A stretch of 64,000 nucleotides of DNA from Dipodascopsis uninucleata var. uninucleata (taxonomy: Eukaryota > Ascomycota > Lipomycetes > Lipomycetales > Lipomycetaceae), in assembly GCA_030568195.1 (NCBI GenBank), contig JAJLTO010000004.1, forward strand, positions 1,364,001 to 1,428,000, read 5' to 3'. Shown here piece by piece: positions 54,301 to 64,000 of the stretch (position 1 is its first letter; every line of letters starts with the position of its first letter). Position numbers and translations under genes: made by a program. The notes under the pieces were generated by a model. That model had not been told where the DNA came from. It saw only the letters and a list, made by a program, of their open reading frames with translations, and made no database searches.

Positions 54301-55397
54301 CTTCATTGTTATATAGCGAAAATGCTCTTAATGCGTATGTATAATGCTGAAAGTCTCTATTGAAACTACTAACATGTTGTTCCTAGTAACGAACGAGCCG
54401 TTAATTTTGAATACGAATCCTTGAAAGAAGAAGAGGCTCCCAAACCTGGAACGATGATTGCTATAGATGCTGAATTCGTTGCTTTAGAGCAAGAAGAAAC
54501 AGAAGTTCGTAGCGATGGTACCAGGTCCCTTATTCGTCCTAGTCGACTCAGTCTTGCGAGGGTTTCTGTCGTCAGAGGAGATGGCAAGAAGTCCGGAATT
54601 GCTTTTATTGACGACTACATTACTACTACAGATAATATAGCGGATTATCTTACAGAGTTTTCTGGAATAAATATTGGCGATCTCGATCCAGGAAAATCGA
54701 ACAAGTCTCTTGTACCGTTGAAGGTAATTATTTGATGCTGTTTATTACAAGTGAGATTTGAATACTAAAGAGTGCTTGTTCAGACCGCCTATAAGAAGCT
54801 ATGGCTACTTCTTAATATTGGCTGTATTTTCGTTGGTCATGGATTGGCAAATGATTTTAGGACCATCAGTAAGTCTTATTGAATGTTTAATTGCACTATA
54901 ACACCGTACAGTACCTCGTACTTACCAATAAACGTTTATAGATATTCAAGTGCCAAGGAATCAAGTTATTGATACTGTGGACATATATTATATCAAGTCA
55001 CGGCAAAGGTAAAGTCTTTTTTTATTATGTATATTTATGAATAAAATTATCGATCCTGACTTGACTTAGGAAATTATCACTTCGCTTTCTCGCATGGTAT
55101 CTTCTTAAGCAAAATATCCAAACGGAAACTCACGATTCAATTGAGGATGCGAAGACGGCGCTGTACTTGTACGAAAAATACAAGCAGATTTGCGAACAAG
55201 GTGGGAAGTCTGCGTTCGACAATATTCTCAACGAAATTTATAATGAAGGAAGAGCAATTAACTTCAGGCCTCCAATGGTATCGTCAGATACTACTATTAC
55301 CATGGCTAACTCAACTACGGCTGTCTTGACTAAGGAAGTTAGATCTAACGATAACACGAAGCAAAAGAAAATCACTACGCATATTGTGGAATTGTAA
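51398..55397 (+). CDS. PAN2: PAN2, catalytic subunit of the PAN2-PAN3 poly(A) nuclease
   Basis: Eleven exons: 51398-51415, 51475-51576, 51641-51807, 51870-51999, 52067-52260, 52313-53089, 53165-54334, 54387-54723, 54784-54868, 54942-55008 and 55070-55397; 1124 aa, as expected (about 1115 in yeast). An N-terminal WD40 propeller ([48 protein letters not shown]) is followed by the inactive ubiquitin-hydrolase-like domain ([33 protein letters not shown]). The DEDD exonuclease comes last, with [22 protein letters not shown] and [18 protein letters not shown], so the acidic catalytic residues are intact. PAN2 starts mRNA poly(A)-tail shortening in the cytoplasm. The exon-4 donor reads GTTCGT, unusual for this genome. 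Confidence 0.95.
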
Positions 55398-55587
55398 TGA
55401 TACAGTGTAAATTAAGAAAGTTAAATGAATATATGCCAACTGTCGAGCCAGCTAATAATATATATACTATATCAATATACGAATGTTATTCACTTAACAA
55501 AAATCCTTTAATTTGCAGAATTATACCCAAAACGCCAATGAAATTAAAATGCAGACAGCTTCATGCAATGAAGCAAAATATAAACTG

Positions 55588-56506
55588 TTATATATTCTTT
55601 TCCTTCTGTTTATTATAGTTAGCAACTTTTGCTAACTTCCACTGAAGCCGATCTCGTGCGGTTTCCTTCTGCTCAAGTCTTCTCTTTTTATTCCTGAAGA
55701 TTTGCCGAAGCAGTTGGTTCTTTGTATACGGATCAGACCATCTTCTAGCACTATCTTCATAAAGCTCTGTTATTCTTCTATTTGATTCTCTTATCTTTCT
55801 TTTCTGCTCTATTGTTTTCTCAACATTCGCAAATGGATCGATATCCTCGTTCGATCTGTCATCTTTATTATCATGTAATTTAATTGCACCAATGCTCTCA
55901 CCGTCATAGGTAATTGTTTTAGCACGTACACCGCTTACAGCCACATAGCAAGTATTTTTAGGATCAGTTTGGATCTCAAATGGATTTGAACAAAGATGAC
56001 ACTTCATCTTGAAGGAAAAAATAGGCGTAGAGTAATATTCCCCGATCCTTTTCTTTTCCGCATTATAGCGCGTTCCTTGACCGAGATGCTTTTCACATTT
56101 TTCGCAAAAAACGTCAAATGGCAGTTCAAATCTTACCACTAGAATACTATTATAGAAAATAGCTTATTAGCGCCTAATTTTTATCGATCCTCGCTGGCAC
56201 GAATACTGCTCTAAAATACTTACTTCTGATTGATCTTGCGCGCGCGATTACCAAGATGATGGTTCTTACCAGCCAACTTATTCAGCGATGTCTTGCCATC
56301 TACATCAAGATATTAGTAGCTACTTTGAAGATTAAACATATATAATCGACAGACTCTCAAAGTAGCCATATAAAATAAGATCCCACATACCGTAATCTGG
56401 CGGATAATATTTATTATAGCCTGTTAATGACTTAAGTTAGCAACCATCAAAGCAAATAAATACAACAAGCGCACATTCAGATATATTCTGTCAACTCACC
56501 CTGCAT
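55588..56506 (-). CDS. SAF4: Splicing factor Saf4/CCDC130 (CWC16/YJU2 family)
   Basis: Four exons: 56506-56500 (only 7 nt), 56420-56391, 56299-56224 and 56146-55588; 223 aa. The N-terminus MQGYNKYYPPDYDGKTSLNK, then AGKNHHLGNRARKINQNILV, is built from the three tiny exons and fits the CCDC130/Saf4 branch of the CWC16 family exactly. Zinc-binding pairs CEKC and CHLC flank TRYNAEKKRIGEYYSTPIFS. A charged coiled-coil region follows (EKTIEQKRKIRESNRRITEL). Members join the spliceosome around the first catalytic step. With its first three introns clustered in the first 40 codons, a splicing factor is itself heavily dependent on small-exon splicing. Confidence 0.9.
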
Positions 56507-56752
56507 CCTGTTATATAAATATCTGCTAATCTTGCTGCCTCCTAATTTGTATATCTCTTGCTGGGTTATATCTCGATCAGTTTATCTTACTAAAATATTG
56601 TCCAAGAATATATAAATGTTACTGTGGCGTAAACAAATCTATCGCTCCATTTCAGTGGCTAAAGTGGCTAAAAATGAATAAAATTAAATAATATATTACA
56701 AATAAAATACACCGAGTCGAGTTTATTCTATCTAAAGGAATGGGAGGGATCA

Positions 56753-57842
56753 TTATGATTTCTTATTACGAGCAGACTCAGCAAAAAGCAATCGAAGAGA
56801 CTTTTTAAGAGACTCAATCTCCTCAGGAGTAGATATACCAGATGCAGCCCATCTGATCTTACAGTTCTCATCAACAAGATAGAGATATCCTGCATACTTG
56901 TTGACTATACCAATTGATCTATCAAGTTGAGAAGAGAGTCTTCTGGCATAGAGGAATTGGCCGTATCTCTCTTTTGGTATAGACTGTCGTGTTCGATAGT
57001 TGAAAAATTTTGATATCCAGCCCTTAATAAAACTCTCTGGAATATATATATCGACAATGTTGTAGCCGCCACCGGGATACAAATCATCGCCGCTAACTGG
57101 CCGATGGCCATTAGCGTGGTCTTCCGATTCGAACCACGACCATATCTGCTTTTCTCCAGATAAAGCTGAATAGACCTTTACAAGTGAGATTTTACCGTGT
57201 AAAATTGAAGTTGAGCCTACTTCTTTATTTGAATCTAGAGTTGTACCATAGAAATTAGGCATGTAGAGTGCTTTATCGGCTCTAAAAATTGCTTTTGGTG
57301 CTGTCCATTCTTTTCCCCAGTTTCTACCAAGATCACGCATTTCCTGAAAGTAAGACTTCTGCACCTCAGACATTCTACCGATATAGTTAGGTATATGCAA
57401 ACAATTCATATAGAGTACTTGAAGCTTACAATTCTTTTCTTCTTTCGAGCCGTTTATCATAGTCAACAAAGTCTCTTCGCTTCTCAGCCAGAGTTCGAGT
57501 GTCCTTCCCGGAATTATCTGTATCTTTTGGCGGAACATTTACACCAATAGGCCGTAGCAAATAACCTCCTGTTGATTCAATGCTCCTTGATTTATTAGCA
57601 CTTGAACTTGTCGACGTAGAATTTATTGGTTCTGATCCTTTGGCAGATGCTATTTGGGCAATTTTTTCCATCGCTCTCTGTGTACGTTCTTCATCCGATG
57701 ATTCTTTCGAGCTGCTCAGTTTGCCACTAGATCCAGAAGAATTCCATCTATAAGAAGGGAACGCCCTACTTGGTCTGACAACTAAATCTGCTCTCCATAG
57801 CAGAGAGTTAGAAGAGTAAAGAACCGACCGTATACGGACCAT
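56753..57842 (-). CDS. ATP10: Mitochondrial ATPase complex assembly factor ATP10
   Basis: Two exons, 57842-57430 and 57374-56753 (55-nt GTAAGC...TAG intron, phase 2); 344 aa. The ATG at 57842 gives a mitochondrial presequence (MVRIRSVLYSSNSLLWRADL); a longer frame starts only at GTG. A low-complexity Ser-rich region is followed by DFVDYDKRLERRKEL spliced to MSEVQKSYFQEMRDLGRNWG. Then come IFRADKALYMPNFYGTTL, QIWSWFESEDHANG and the thioredoxin-like C-terminal part VNKYAGYLYLVDENCKIRWA. Atp10 helps Atp6 enter the Fo sector in the inner membrane. Confidence 0.92.
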
Positions 57843-58125
57843 CTTTTGACTGCTCACACGAAGATAAAAATTTCTACAGATTTATTTAGTAAATAGGCTT
57901 GGTACGCCTTCAGCCACAGAGTGCGCCACATTTTGCATCATTATTTAACTATCTACATGCATGTTCTTGTTTTCTCTCCGGAAATATCCAACATTCGTCT
58001 ATTATTGATAAAAATATATTCTAAATCTCACTTGAGAAGTAGATATATACATTAGTGAAACATTTATTTGTTTTTTATGGTTACGGCTGGTTAATTTAAT
58101 CTGTGTTTTAAAGATAATTACAAAT

Positions 58126-58804
58126 ATGAAAGCTTACACTGCAGTGTCGATTGTGCTGATCATCACTATCGCAGTGATGTCGTATTCTTATATTAGCAGC
58201 TCTAACAGAGAGTCAGCTTCAGCAGTTTCAAGACCGGAGAGTGTTATTCCAGAGCCAGTGGCTCCAGCAGTGGCCCCAACGGCAGCTTTTGTTGAGGAAG
58301 CAAATGTGAAGGATTCGTCTGCCGAGAGATCATTTATTGTTACTTTCAAGGCGGGCAAGGATACTCCAGATAGGTATGACGAAATTTATGATAATATCTA
58401 CTAAGATACTGGAAGTTTGCTATTTTACTGATTGCGGAAACTGATTTGTCTGTTATTTAGTGTTGTTAAGGAAGTTATGCAAAAGTTTATGGACTATGGT
58501 GGCCAGATCACCCACCAATACAACACAGTTCTAAAGTAAGTGCCATAATATGCAGAGACTTTTAAGATGTTATTCTATGGGATAAGCTAACAAATAAATT
58601 ACAAAATAGAGGGTTTTCTTTTTCTATTCCATCTGGATTTGCAGCCAAGGGTACTATAAGTGCAATGATTTCGGAAGCTCAGAAACTGAATCTGAACTTC
58701 CCTTTTGTTGTGGAGGAGGACAAGCCAGTTAGTAAGTGAAGAACAAGCATAATACTACTGAATTATGAGCTTTTGCTAACGATCATTTCATAGGCGCGAA
58801 CTAA
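58126..58804 (+). CDS. Inhibitor-I9 domain protein with an N-terminal membrane anchor (Pbi2-like)
   Basis: Four exons: 58126-58373, 58461-58535, 58610-58731 and 58794-58804; 151 aa. The start reads MKAYTAVSIVLIITIAVMSY, a hydrophobic signal peptide or signal anchor. A Ser/Pro/Ala-rich stem of about 45 aa follows. The C-terminal half is an inhibitor-I9/subtilisin-propeptide-like fold: ERSFIVTFKAGKDTPDSVVK, QKFMDYGGQITHQYNTVLKG, FSFSIPSGFAAKGTISAM and a short tail FPFVVEEDKPVSAN. Yeast Pbi2 (proteinase B inhibitor 2) is a free, leaderless protein of about 75 aa with this fold. The anchored form here suggests action in the secretory path or vacuole. The window also encodes an S8 protease with an I9 propeptide, a plausible but unproven partner. 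Confidence 0.8.
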
Positions 58805-59918
58805 GATTTTGTGGGTCTTGAGATATATAAGTTATGCAATATAGGGATGGCTGTAGTTATGGGTAGTTAATCTACTAGATGTCATATGTTAGTTTCGTCT
58901 ATATGGTGTAGTAATAGTACCGATTCCTTTACAGCACAGAAATTATAAGTTACCTAGCTAGAATTGATGAAACTGTATTTGAATACAGGAGAAGATAGCC
59001 TCGTACTAACGGTGTTAAATATCATTTGGAACTGTGGTCTGTCATGGCATTTAGAACTTGAATGGCTGTTCGAGTTTAATTATAATATATTGTTAGGTAT
59101 ATCTATTCCAGTTTTCTATATAATAACATTTTGTTCTGATTAACATCTCTGCTTTTCTTTTTATTATTTTTCTGTCGTGGACTTCATGTTCTTTGACAAA
59201 ATGTCTCAAAGGTGGTTCAGCAGTGTTTTCATAGCAGTTTGTTTTCTCTGACTACGATTAAGACGTTGCTATTCCATATTTTGTGAGATTGATATATCTG
59301 TAATTTGTATTCTCCACTAGTTGCTTTCACGCGTGAAAAGTAACTGTATCCAATGTAGGATGATACATCGTTCCTGAGCAATCTGAGGATGTCAAAGTTG
59401 AAACGAGAAGCATAACCTCTTGACAATGTGATCGGATTTTACCATAACATTTGCTGAATATATATGATTATATGTATATGATTCGTAATATAAATGCGTA
59501 TCTATAAATATTTCTTTGCGTCATAAATATCGGTAAGAGTGAACAGCATTTTCTGTAGGTGTGCTTCATAACTGAATTTTGATTTCCGTATATTATTATT
59601 ATTATCGCACATAAATATTTGGGACTATACATACTTTCCTAGTGCATGCACGCGTTCCCCACGGTGTAAACTGGACTACTTTCATCAAGGCAGACAGAGC
59701 TCACACCCATATATTTGGATATTAAATTATTGGGAATAAGACCTGTTTCGTGCTTATCAAGGTATGCTAAATCATATATTGCCTTCTGCCTGTCTGCAAA
59801 GCATATGAATTTCAGACTCATTACAGACAATTCATATGCAGTAACTTCGCACATCTATCGGTATATCTGAGATAGCTAAACACTGCCGTATATTGGTAGT
59901 ATTAATATCGCATGAAAA
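58805..59918. other. 1.1-kb intergenic region, nothing recognised
   Basis: AT-rich gap upstream of the HOOK gene. Small open frames on the minus strand (59229 and 59639) have no family resemblance and no good start context. Confidence 0.6.
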
Positions 59919-62725
59919 ATGAGTTCAAAGACGGATCTGTCGTTAATTGCCTGGGTAAGAAGCATTTATTGCATTTATCATATACATTCTTCGATATCTG
60001 TTATCGGCATTTGACATGATATACAGTGTACAGCAGCAATATCTAACTCATGACTTTACGATATACTATGTCTAGGTTAACTCAGCTTACTCTTCAGAAC
60101 TTTCGGATGATATTGCAATAAATACTTTATCTGAACTTTCAGATGGCGTTATTCTATCAAAAATACTTGCGAAGGCTTGGCCTGGACAATTCAAGTCGTG
60201 TGAGATAGCTTCAGGAGAATCTCTTTCGTTTATTACAAGAGCTCAGAATTGTACGTAACTTCGTTGTCACTAATCAAAGCAATATGTAAAGTGGCTAACA
60301 AATTACAATAGTGAAAAAGCTATTCAAAGCCCTGACTACCTTCTATGTAAATGTCTTGGGTGGGACAAACGAGAAACTACTGAATGCCAACATGAGTTTG
60401 ATTGCGAAAGACTCTCAACTATTGGAGATTAAGAAGCTAGCAACGCTTACTTTAATTGTAACTAAAGGTACTAGCTGCTTCGATGCCATTAACAATATTG
60501 ATGAGGAATATAAAAACGATCTCCTTGATATTATCAGTAAAGAGGAGAACTCCTCCCTAATTATTACAGATTCATACGGTTCAAGGTAAGAATAAGGCCA
60601 ACACTGTGTGTTTAGTATCTAATAATGTACTTGCATTGACTCTCTGCAGTATTGACTTTGAAAGTCGACTTCAAGCGGAAATTGCCAAAGCATTGGACAG
60701 ATATCATACTGTGGAAGATGCTTACGAAGAATTAAAGAAGCAGTATTCGAGTCTGCAAGATGAGCACGTAAGTACTTGATATCCTCAAAATTTTGGAAGG
60801 CTTGAAATTGTTGTTCTAACAACTCCATGTAGGATCAAATAAAGCAAGAAAATGCTATACTCTCTGATAAGTTAAATGATACAAGTGGGATGTCCAGAAT
60901 TCAGGCAGAAATCGTGGAAAAGAAGACTCAGACTCAAATAGAGTACCTCCAGAAGGATATCCAAGATCTAGAAGAACAAATAGCTTCTCGTGATCTGAAA
61001 TTGGAGCAGGATGAGGAGCACGTGTCGACACTGCTGTCGCAAATTGATTCTCTAGAGGCTGAATTGGAGAATACTGTGATAATTAAAGACAGTTTAGACG
61101 AAGCTAAGCATGAAATTGATCGACTGCGCAAACTTGCTGCGCAAGCTGAGCGACAGAAAGCCCAACTCGCAGAAATGGCAAACTTGCAACAACAGTTAAC
61201 CGTACTACAGAATGAAAACACTTATTTATCGGAGAAGTCGAAGCTATTGAATGAAGACACTCAAGAGGTGTTTGGATTACGACGTCAAAATGACGTCCTT
61301 CAGTCTGAAAATGAATTTTTTAGAAAGAAGAATCGAGACATGGAGCGAGAACTAAATGCTCTGCTTGAAAAGGCAGATCGAGATACCCAGGAGCTTAGAT
61401 CACTTAGAGAAGAACATTCTCGCGACATAGAGCAGATTTCTGAACTTGAGGAGCGAATTCGTGACCTGGATGATTTAAAGAGAGGTGAAACTATTGAACA
61501 ATCAATGAATAGTTCGGAGCATGCTGAACTATTGGCTACCATTAATGAATTGTATGCTATTTCCTTGTTATTAATGAAGGCAATGTGAATACTAATACTT
61601 TTACTGCTATAGGAAATCTGAGATCTCGAAACTCGATCTGGAACTATCTATTTACCGGAATAATACTAGCGCCAACACCTCCATTGAAGAAATAACCCCG
61701 TCTATTGAATTGGATAGTAAGCTACACAACTGCTCAACAAGTGATCTTAAGCAAATTCCAGCAGACTTGATGCTAGAAAATTTGGAGAATGCCACGTCTG
61801 ATAATCTTTGGTCCGGAATCCGTAAAGTACGCTCCGCTCTCGTTGAAGATGATGAGAGAACAGAGATTATTAGAAAACTACAAGACAAATTACATAAAAG
61901 CGAGAACGAAACGGATCAAGTTAAGGAGCAAATGAGGGCTCTTGAGGAAGAATACCAATCTCAGAAATCCCAATTAGAGGCCGCCCGTCTCGAATTAGAC
62001 CTAATTGGTAAAGATGAACGCGAAATTATTGCTGACGTGAAAAAATCTGTTTCTGGGAAGATGGAGACGTTACAGCGAGATTACGAATACCTGCGACAAC
62101 AGAAAGCAATAGTGGAGTCTATAAATGAGAAAACAACGGAACAACTACAAATGTTGAATAAAGATAAAGAAGAAATATATCAAAAGCTTTCGCTAGCAAG
62201 CGAAGAGCTTCTTGAGATAAGTAGGGCAAATACAGCTTTGCGTACGTCTTTATCATACCTAGATCCCTCCAACAATACGTATGAATCAGAATTGAAGAGT
62301 TGGGTTATTGACCTTCAGCGACGAATTGAAACACAGCGAGAAAAGCTTAAGGCTGCGCAGGAAAATATCCGAAGACTAAAGGTGGATAATGAACGATTAA
62401 AACGAAACATTCTTCATTCAGACAAAGAGAAGAAGGTAAGTAGTGCATGTAAACCTGTGTATGTTTCATATTCTTAGCAACTTGTCTTACTAACATGCTC
62501 GGTACCTCCTTTACATCTGCACCTACACAGAATATGATAGCAATCGACGAAGCTGCAAATATAAAACGGGAGATCTCTTTAATGACTAGCGCTTGGTATA
62601 TGTTAACTTCTCATATTCAGCAAGACAAAGTTGTGGTGGGAAAGAAAGTGCAAGATTCGCCTTCGAGCTGGCTTAATACTCAGCGTAAGATATTAGAGGT
62701 GTGTAATGATGCATTTAATTTTTGA
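59919..62725 (+). CDS. HOOK-family dynein adaptor
   Basis: Seven exons: 59919-59954, 60076-60250, 60312-60585, 60650-60767, 60833-61551, 61613-62435 and 62531-62725; 779 aa, matching fungal HookA. The N-terminal HOOK/calponin-like domain (residues 1 to about 160: LSLIAWVNSAYSSELSD, LSDGVILSKILAKAWPGQF, LKKLFKALTTFYVNVLG) is followed by about 530 residues of heptad coiled coil. The conserved C-terminal block is IKREISLMTSAWYMLTSHIQ then SPSSWLNTQRKIL. HookA links early endosomes to dynein through a Fts/FHIP complex. The end is less sure: the frame stops with VCNDAFNF, but GTGTGT near 62699 could be a donor to a further exon. An ATG seven bases upstream (59912) is out of frame. Confidence 0.88.
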
Positions 62726-63378
62726 ATTTAATGTTATGCAGCATATTTATTTTACTTTAATTTACCTTAATTTCTTTACTTAATTTATTTTTATAAAACT
62801 TTTCTTGCGATATCATTATGGGATTTGTTTTGATAACTGCTGGCTTTGTACTTTGCAGTGTTCGCTTAGGTCACATGCTGTATACCATATCATTTCACTA
62901 TTTGTTTTTTTTCTCTATGCAGATACTTAAGACGACAGAAACTAACATTTTTATAATTCATTCATGTTCTTAGGCTCGAAAGTAGTTTATAGGACACACG
63001 CACAACAATATTTAATTGCTACATCCATACTTATACAAATTTTCAGAACTTTTACATATTTGTATGAAAGAAAGTTCTTAACTAGACCATGGAAGGAGCA
63101 TGAGAATCTATTAATAATGCATACTGAAGATAACAAGAAAATTACTGAATATTAATTTTGCGATGGATATACTTGTGATCAAATTTGTCGGCTACCAGAT
63201 AATAGTAACTATTAGGTTGGTTGTATTCAGTTGGGCCCGTTAACTATCGATTACGATGTCTTATTGACGGCTGTTCCCATAAAGCCGACTTTCTTTTTTT
63301 ATTTATCATAGTTAAGCGGTGTGAATAATAATTTCCAATATTTCTCATAGTAAAAACTGTCAATAGCGTATTTTTAGT
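62726..63378. other. Convergent 3' intergenic region
   Basis: AT-rich gap between the HOOK gene (+) and HEM13 (-). A 63-codon frame at 62964-63155 on + might be a further HOOK exon or noise. Nothing else was recognised. Confidence 0.5.
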
Positions 63379-64000
63379 TTAGACATAGTCTCGCGCGTTC
63401 TTAAGAACCTCGACAGTCTCTGCTTCTAATGTGCCTGGCTCCGGATGGTAGTTATACTCCCATGAAGCTGTCTTAGGTAGCGTCATCAAGATCCTAACAA
63501 ATTTAATGACTAAGTCAGTTCTAACTGTATCTCAAGCTTAATTTCAATGCTTAACTTACGATTCGACTCGTGAGCCAGGAGTTTGTAAACCAAATTGTGT
63601 CCCACGATCAACAGCGAGATTAAACTCAACATATCTGCCTCGTCTAAGACCTTGCCAAAATTTTCCTTCTTCTGGCGTAGGCATTGGCCTATTTTTCACT
63701 TCATACTGAATATCAAATAAATTAGTTACTTCTCCCCGATCATAATGATAATGTCAAATTAAGGAACTTACCGATCGACGCACGGCGGGAAGGTACGAAG
63801 GTAAAAATCTTGACAAGCCATCCCCGACAAATTTGAAAATCAGCTCCGGATCTTTGTCATTCAAATCATCAAAGAAGATGCCACCAATGCCTCTGGCCTC
63901 TCCTCGGAATTTGATGAAAAAGTACTCATCAGCCCACTTTTTGAATCGGGAGTAGTAAGTAGGATCATGATAGTCACAGACGTCTTTTAACAATCTATGG
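63379..64000 (-). CDS. HEM13: Coproporphyrinogen-III oxidase, C-terminal part (partial)
   Basis: Partial; the 5' end lies beyond the window edge. Three exons are visible: 64000-63772, 63705-63560 and 63493-63379. The sequence shows [38 protein letters not shown], then [40 protein letters not shown] and [20 protein letters not shown]. These are diagnostic blocks of oxygen-dependent coproporphyrinogen oxidase, which makes protoporphyrinogen IX in the heme pathway. Splice phases agree. In yeast the gene is oxygen- and heme-regulated; its promoter is outside the window. Confidence 0.95.

Noticed and set aside
1-64000. Search for transposons, LTR or virus-like elements, CRISPR arrays, rRNA and tRNA
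   Set aside because: No reverse transcriptase, integrase, transposase or capsid motifs, no long terminal or inverted repeats, no spaced repeat array and no RNA-gene signatures were seen by eye.

Overview
The window is nuclear DNA from an ascomycete fungus. It is packed with single-copy housekeeping genes on both strands, mostly 200-500 bp apart. Many genes are split by short introns (about 40-160 nt) that start GTAAGT or GTATGT, carry a CTAAC/CTGAC-like branch site and end in TAG or CAG. Several features point to an early-branching (Taphrinomycotina-like) ascomycete rather than a budding yeast: high intron density, fungal HOOK, ZC3HC1/Rsm1-type and RING-PHD genes, and an exact HomolD box (CAGTCACA) upstream of the ribosomal protein gene RPL43. 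The placement is an inference and the species is unknown. No transposon, virus-like element, rRNA, tRNA or CRISPR array was recognised.

Layout. 0-10.4 kb: 3' end of OMA1 (mitochondrial protease), a UCS-domain myosin chaperone (+), a CorA-type Mg2+ transporter of the MNR2/ALR group (-), a RING-PHD protein (-), a doubtful gene relic, and RPL43 (-), whose start codon is split by an intron. 10.9-18 kb: an OCA6-like phosphatase-fold protein lacking the catalytic Arg, mitochondrial ribosomal protein mL46, and the intronless P4-ATPase flippase DRS2. 18-21.1 kb: a gene-free stretch with unusually high GC. 21.1-31 kb: an unrecognised 436-aa protein, a small heat-shock protein, CEM1 (mitochondrial fatty-acid synthase), an SLX9-like ribosome-biogenesis factor, GPD1 (with a G-quadruplex-like intron and a changed NAD-binding loop) and an EMP46/47-type cargo lectin. 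31.4-40.6 kb: TFIIE alpha (TFA1), TTI1, a secreted or vacuolar subtilisin and the mitochondrial citrate carrier CTP1. 40.6-43.7 kb: a second high-GC gene-free stretch. 43.7-64 kb: twinfilin, MED22, a glycolipid-transfer protein, a ZC3HC1/Rsm1-like zinc-finger protein, MET22/HAL2, MRPL6, PAN2, SAF4/CCDC130, ATP10, a membrane-anchored I9 (subtilisin-inhibitor-like) protein, a HOOK dynein adaptor and the 3' part of HEM13.

The genes do not form one pathway. Recurrent themes are mitochondrial function (OMA1, mL46, CEM1, CTP1, MRPL6, ATP10), gene expression (TFA1, MED22, PAN2, SAF4, ZC3HC1-like, RPL43, SLX9), actin, motor and vesicle traffic (UCS protein, twinfilin, HOOK, DRS2, EMP47-like), and a subtilisin with a possible inhibitor of the same fold class. 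The most unusual items are introns inside or right after start codons, paired HomolE-like promoter motifs, the GPD1 intron and motif oddities, and the two GC-rich gene deserts. All exon boundaries were derived by eye from splice signals, phase and protein-family continuity; no alignment or RNA evidence was available.
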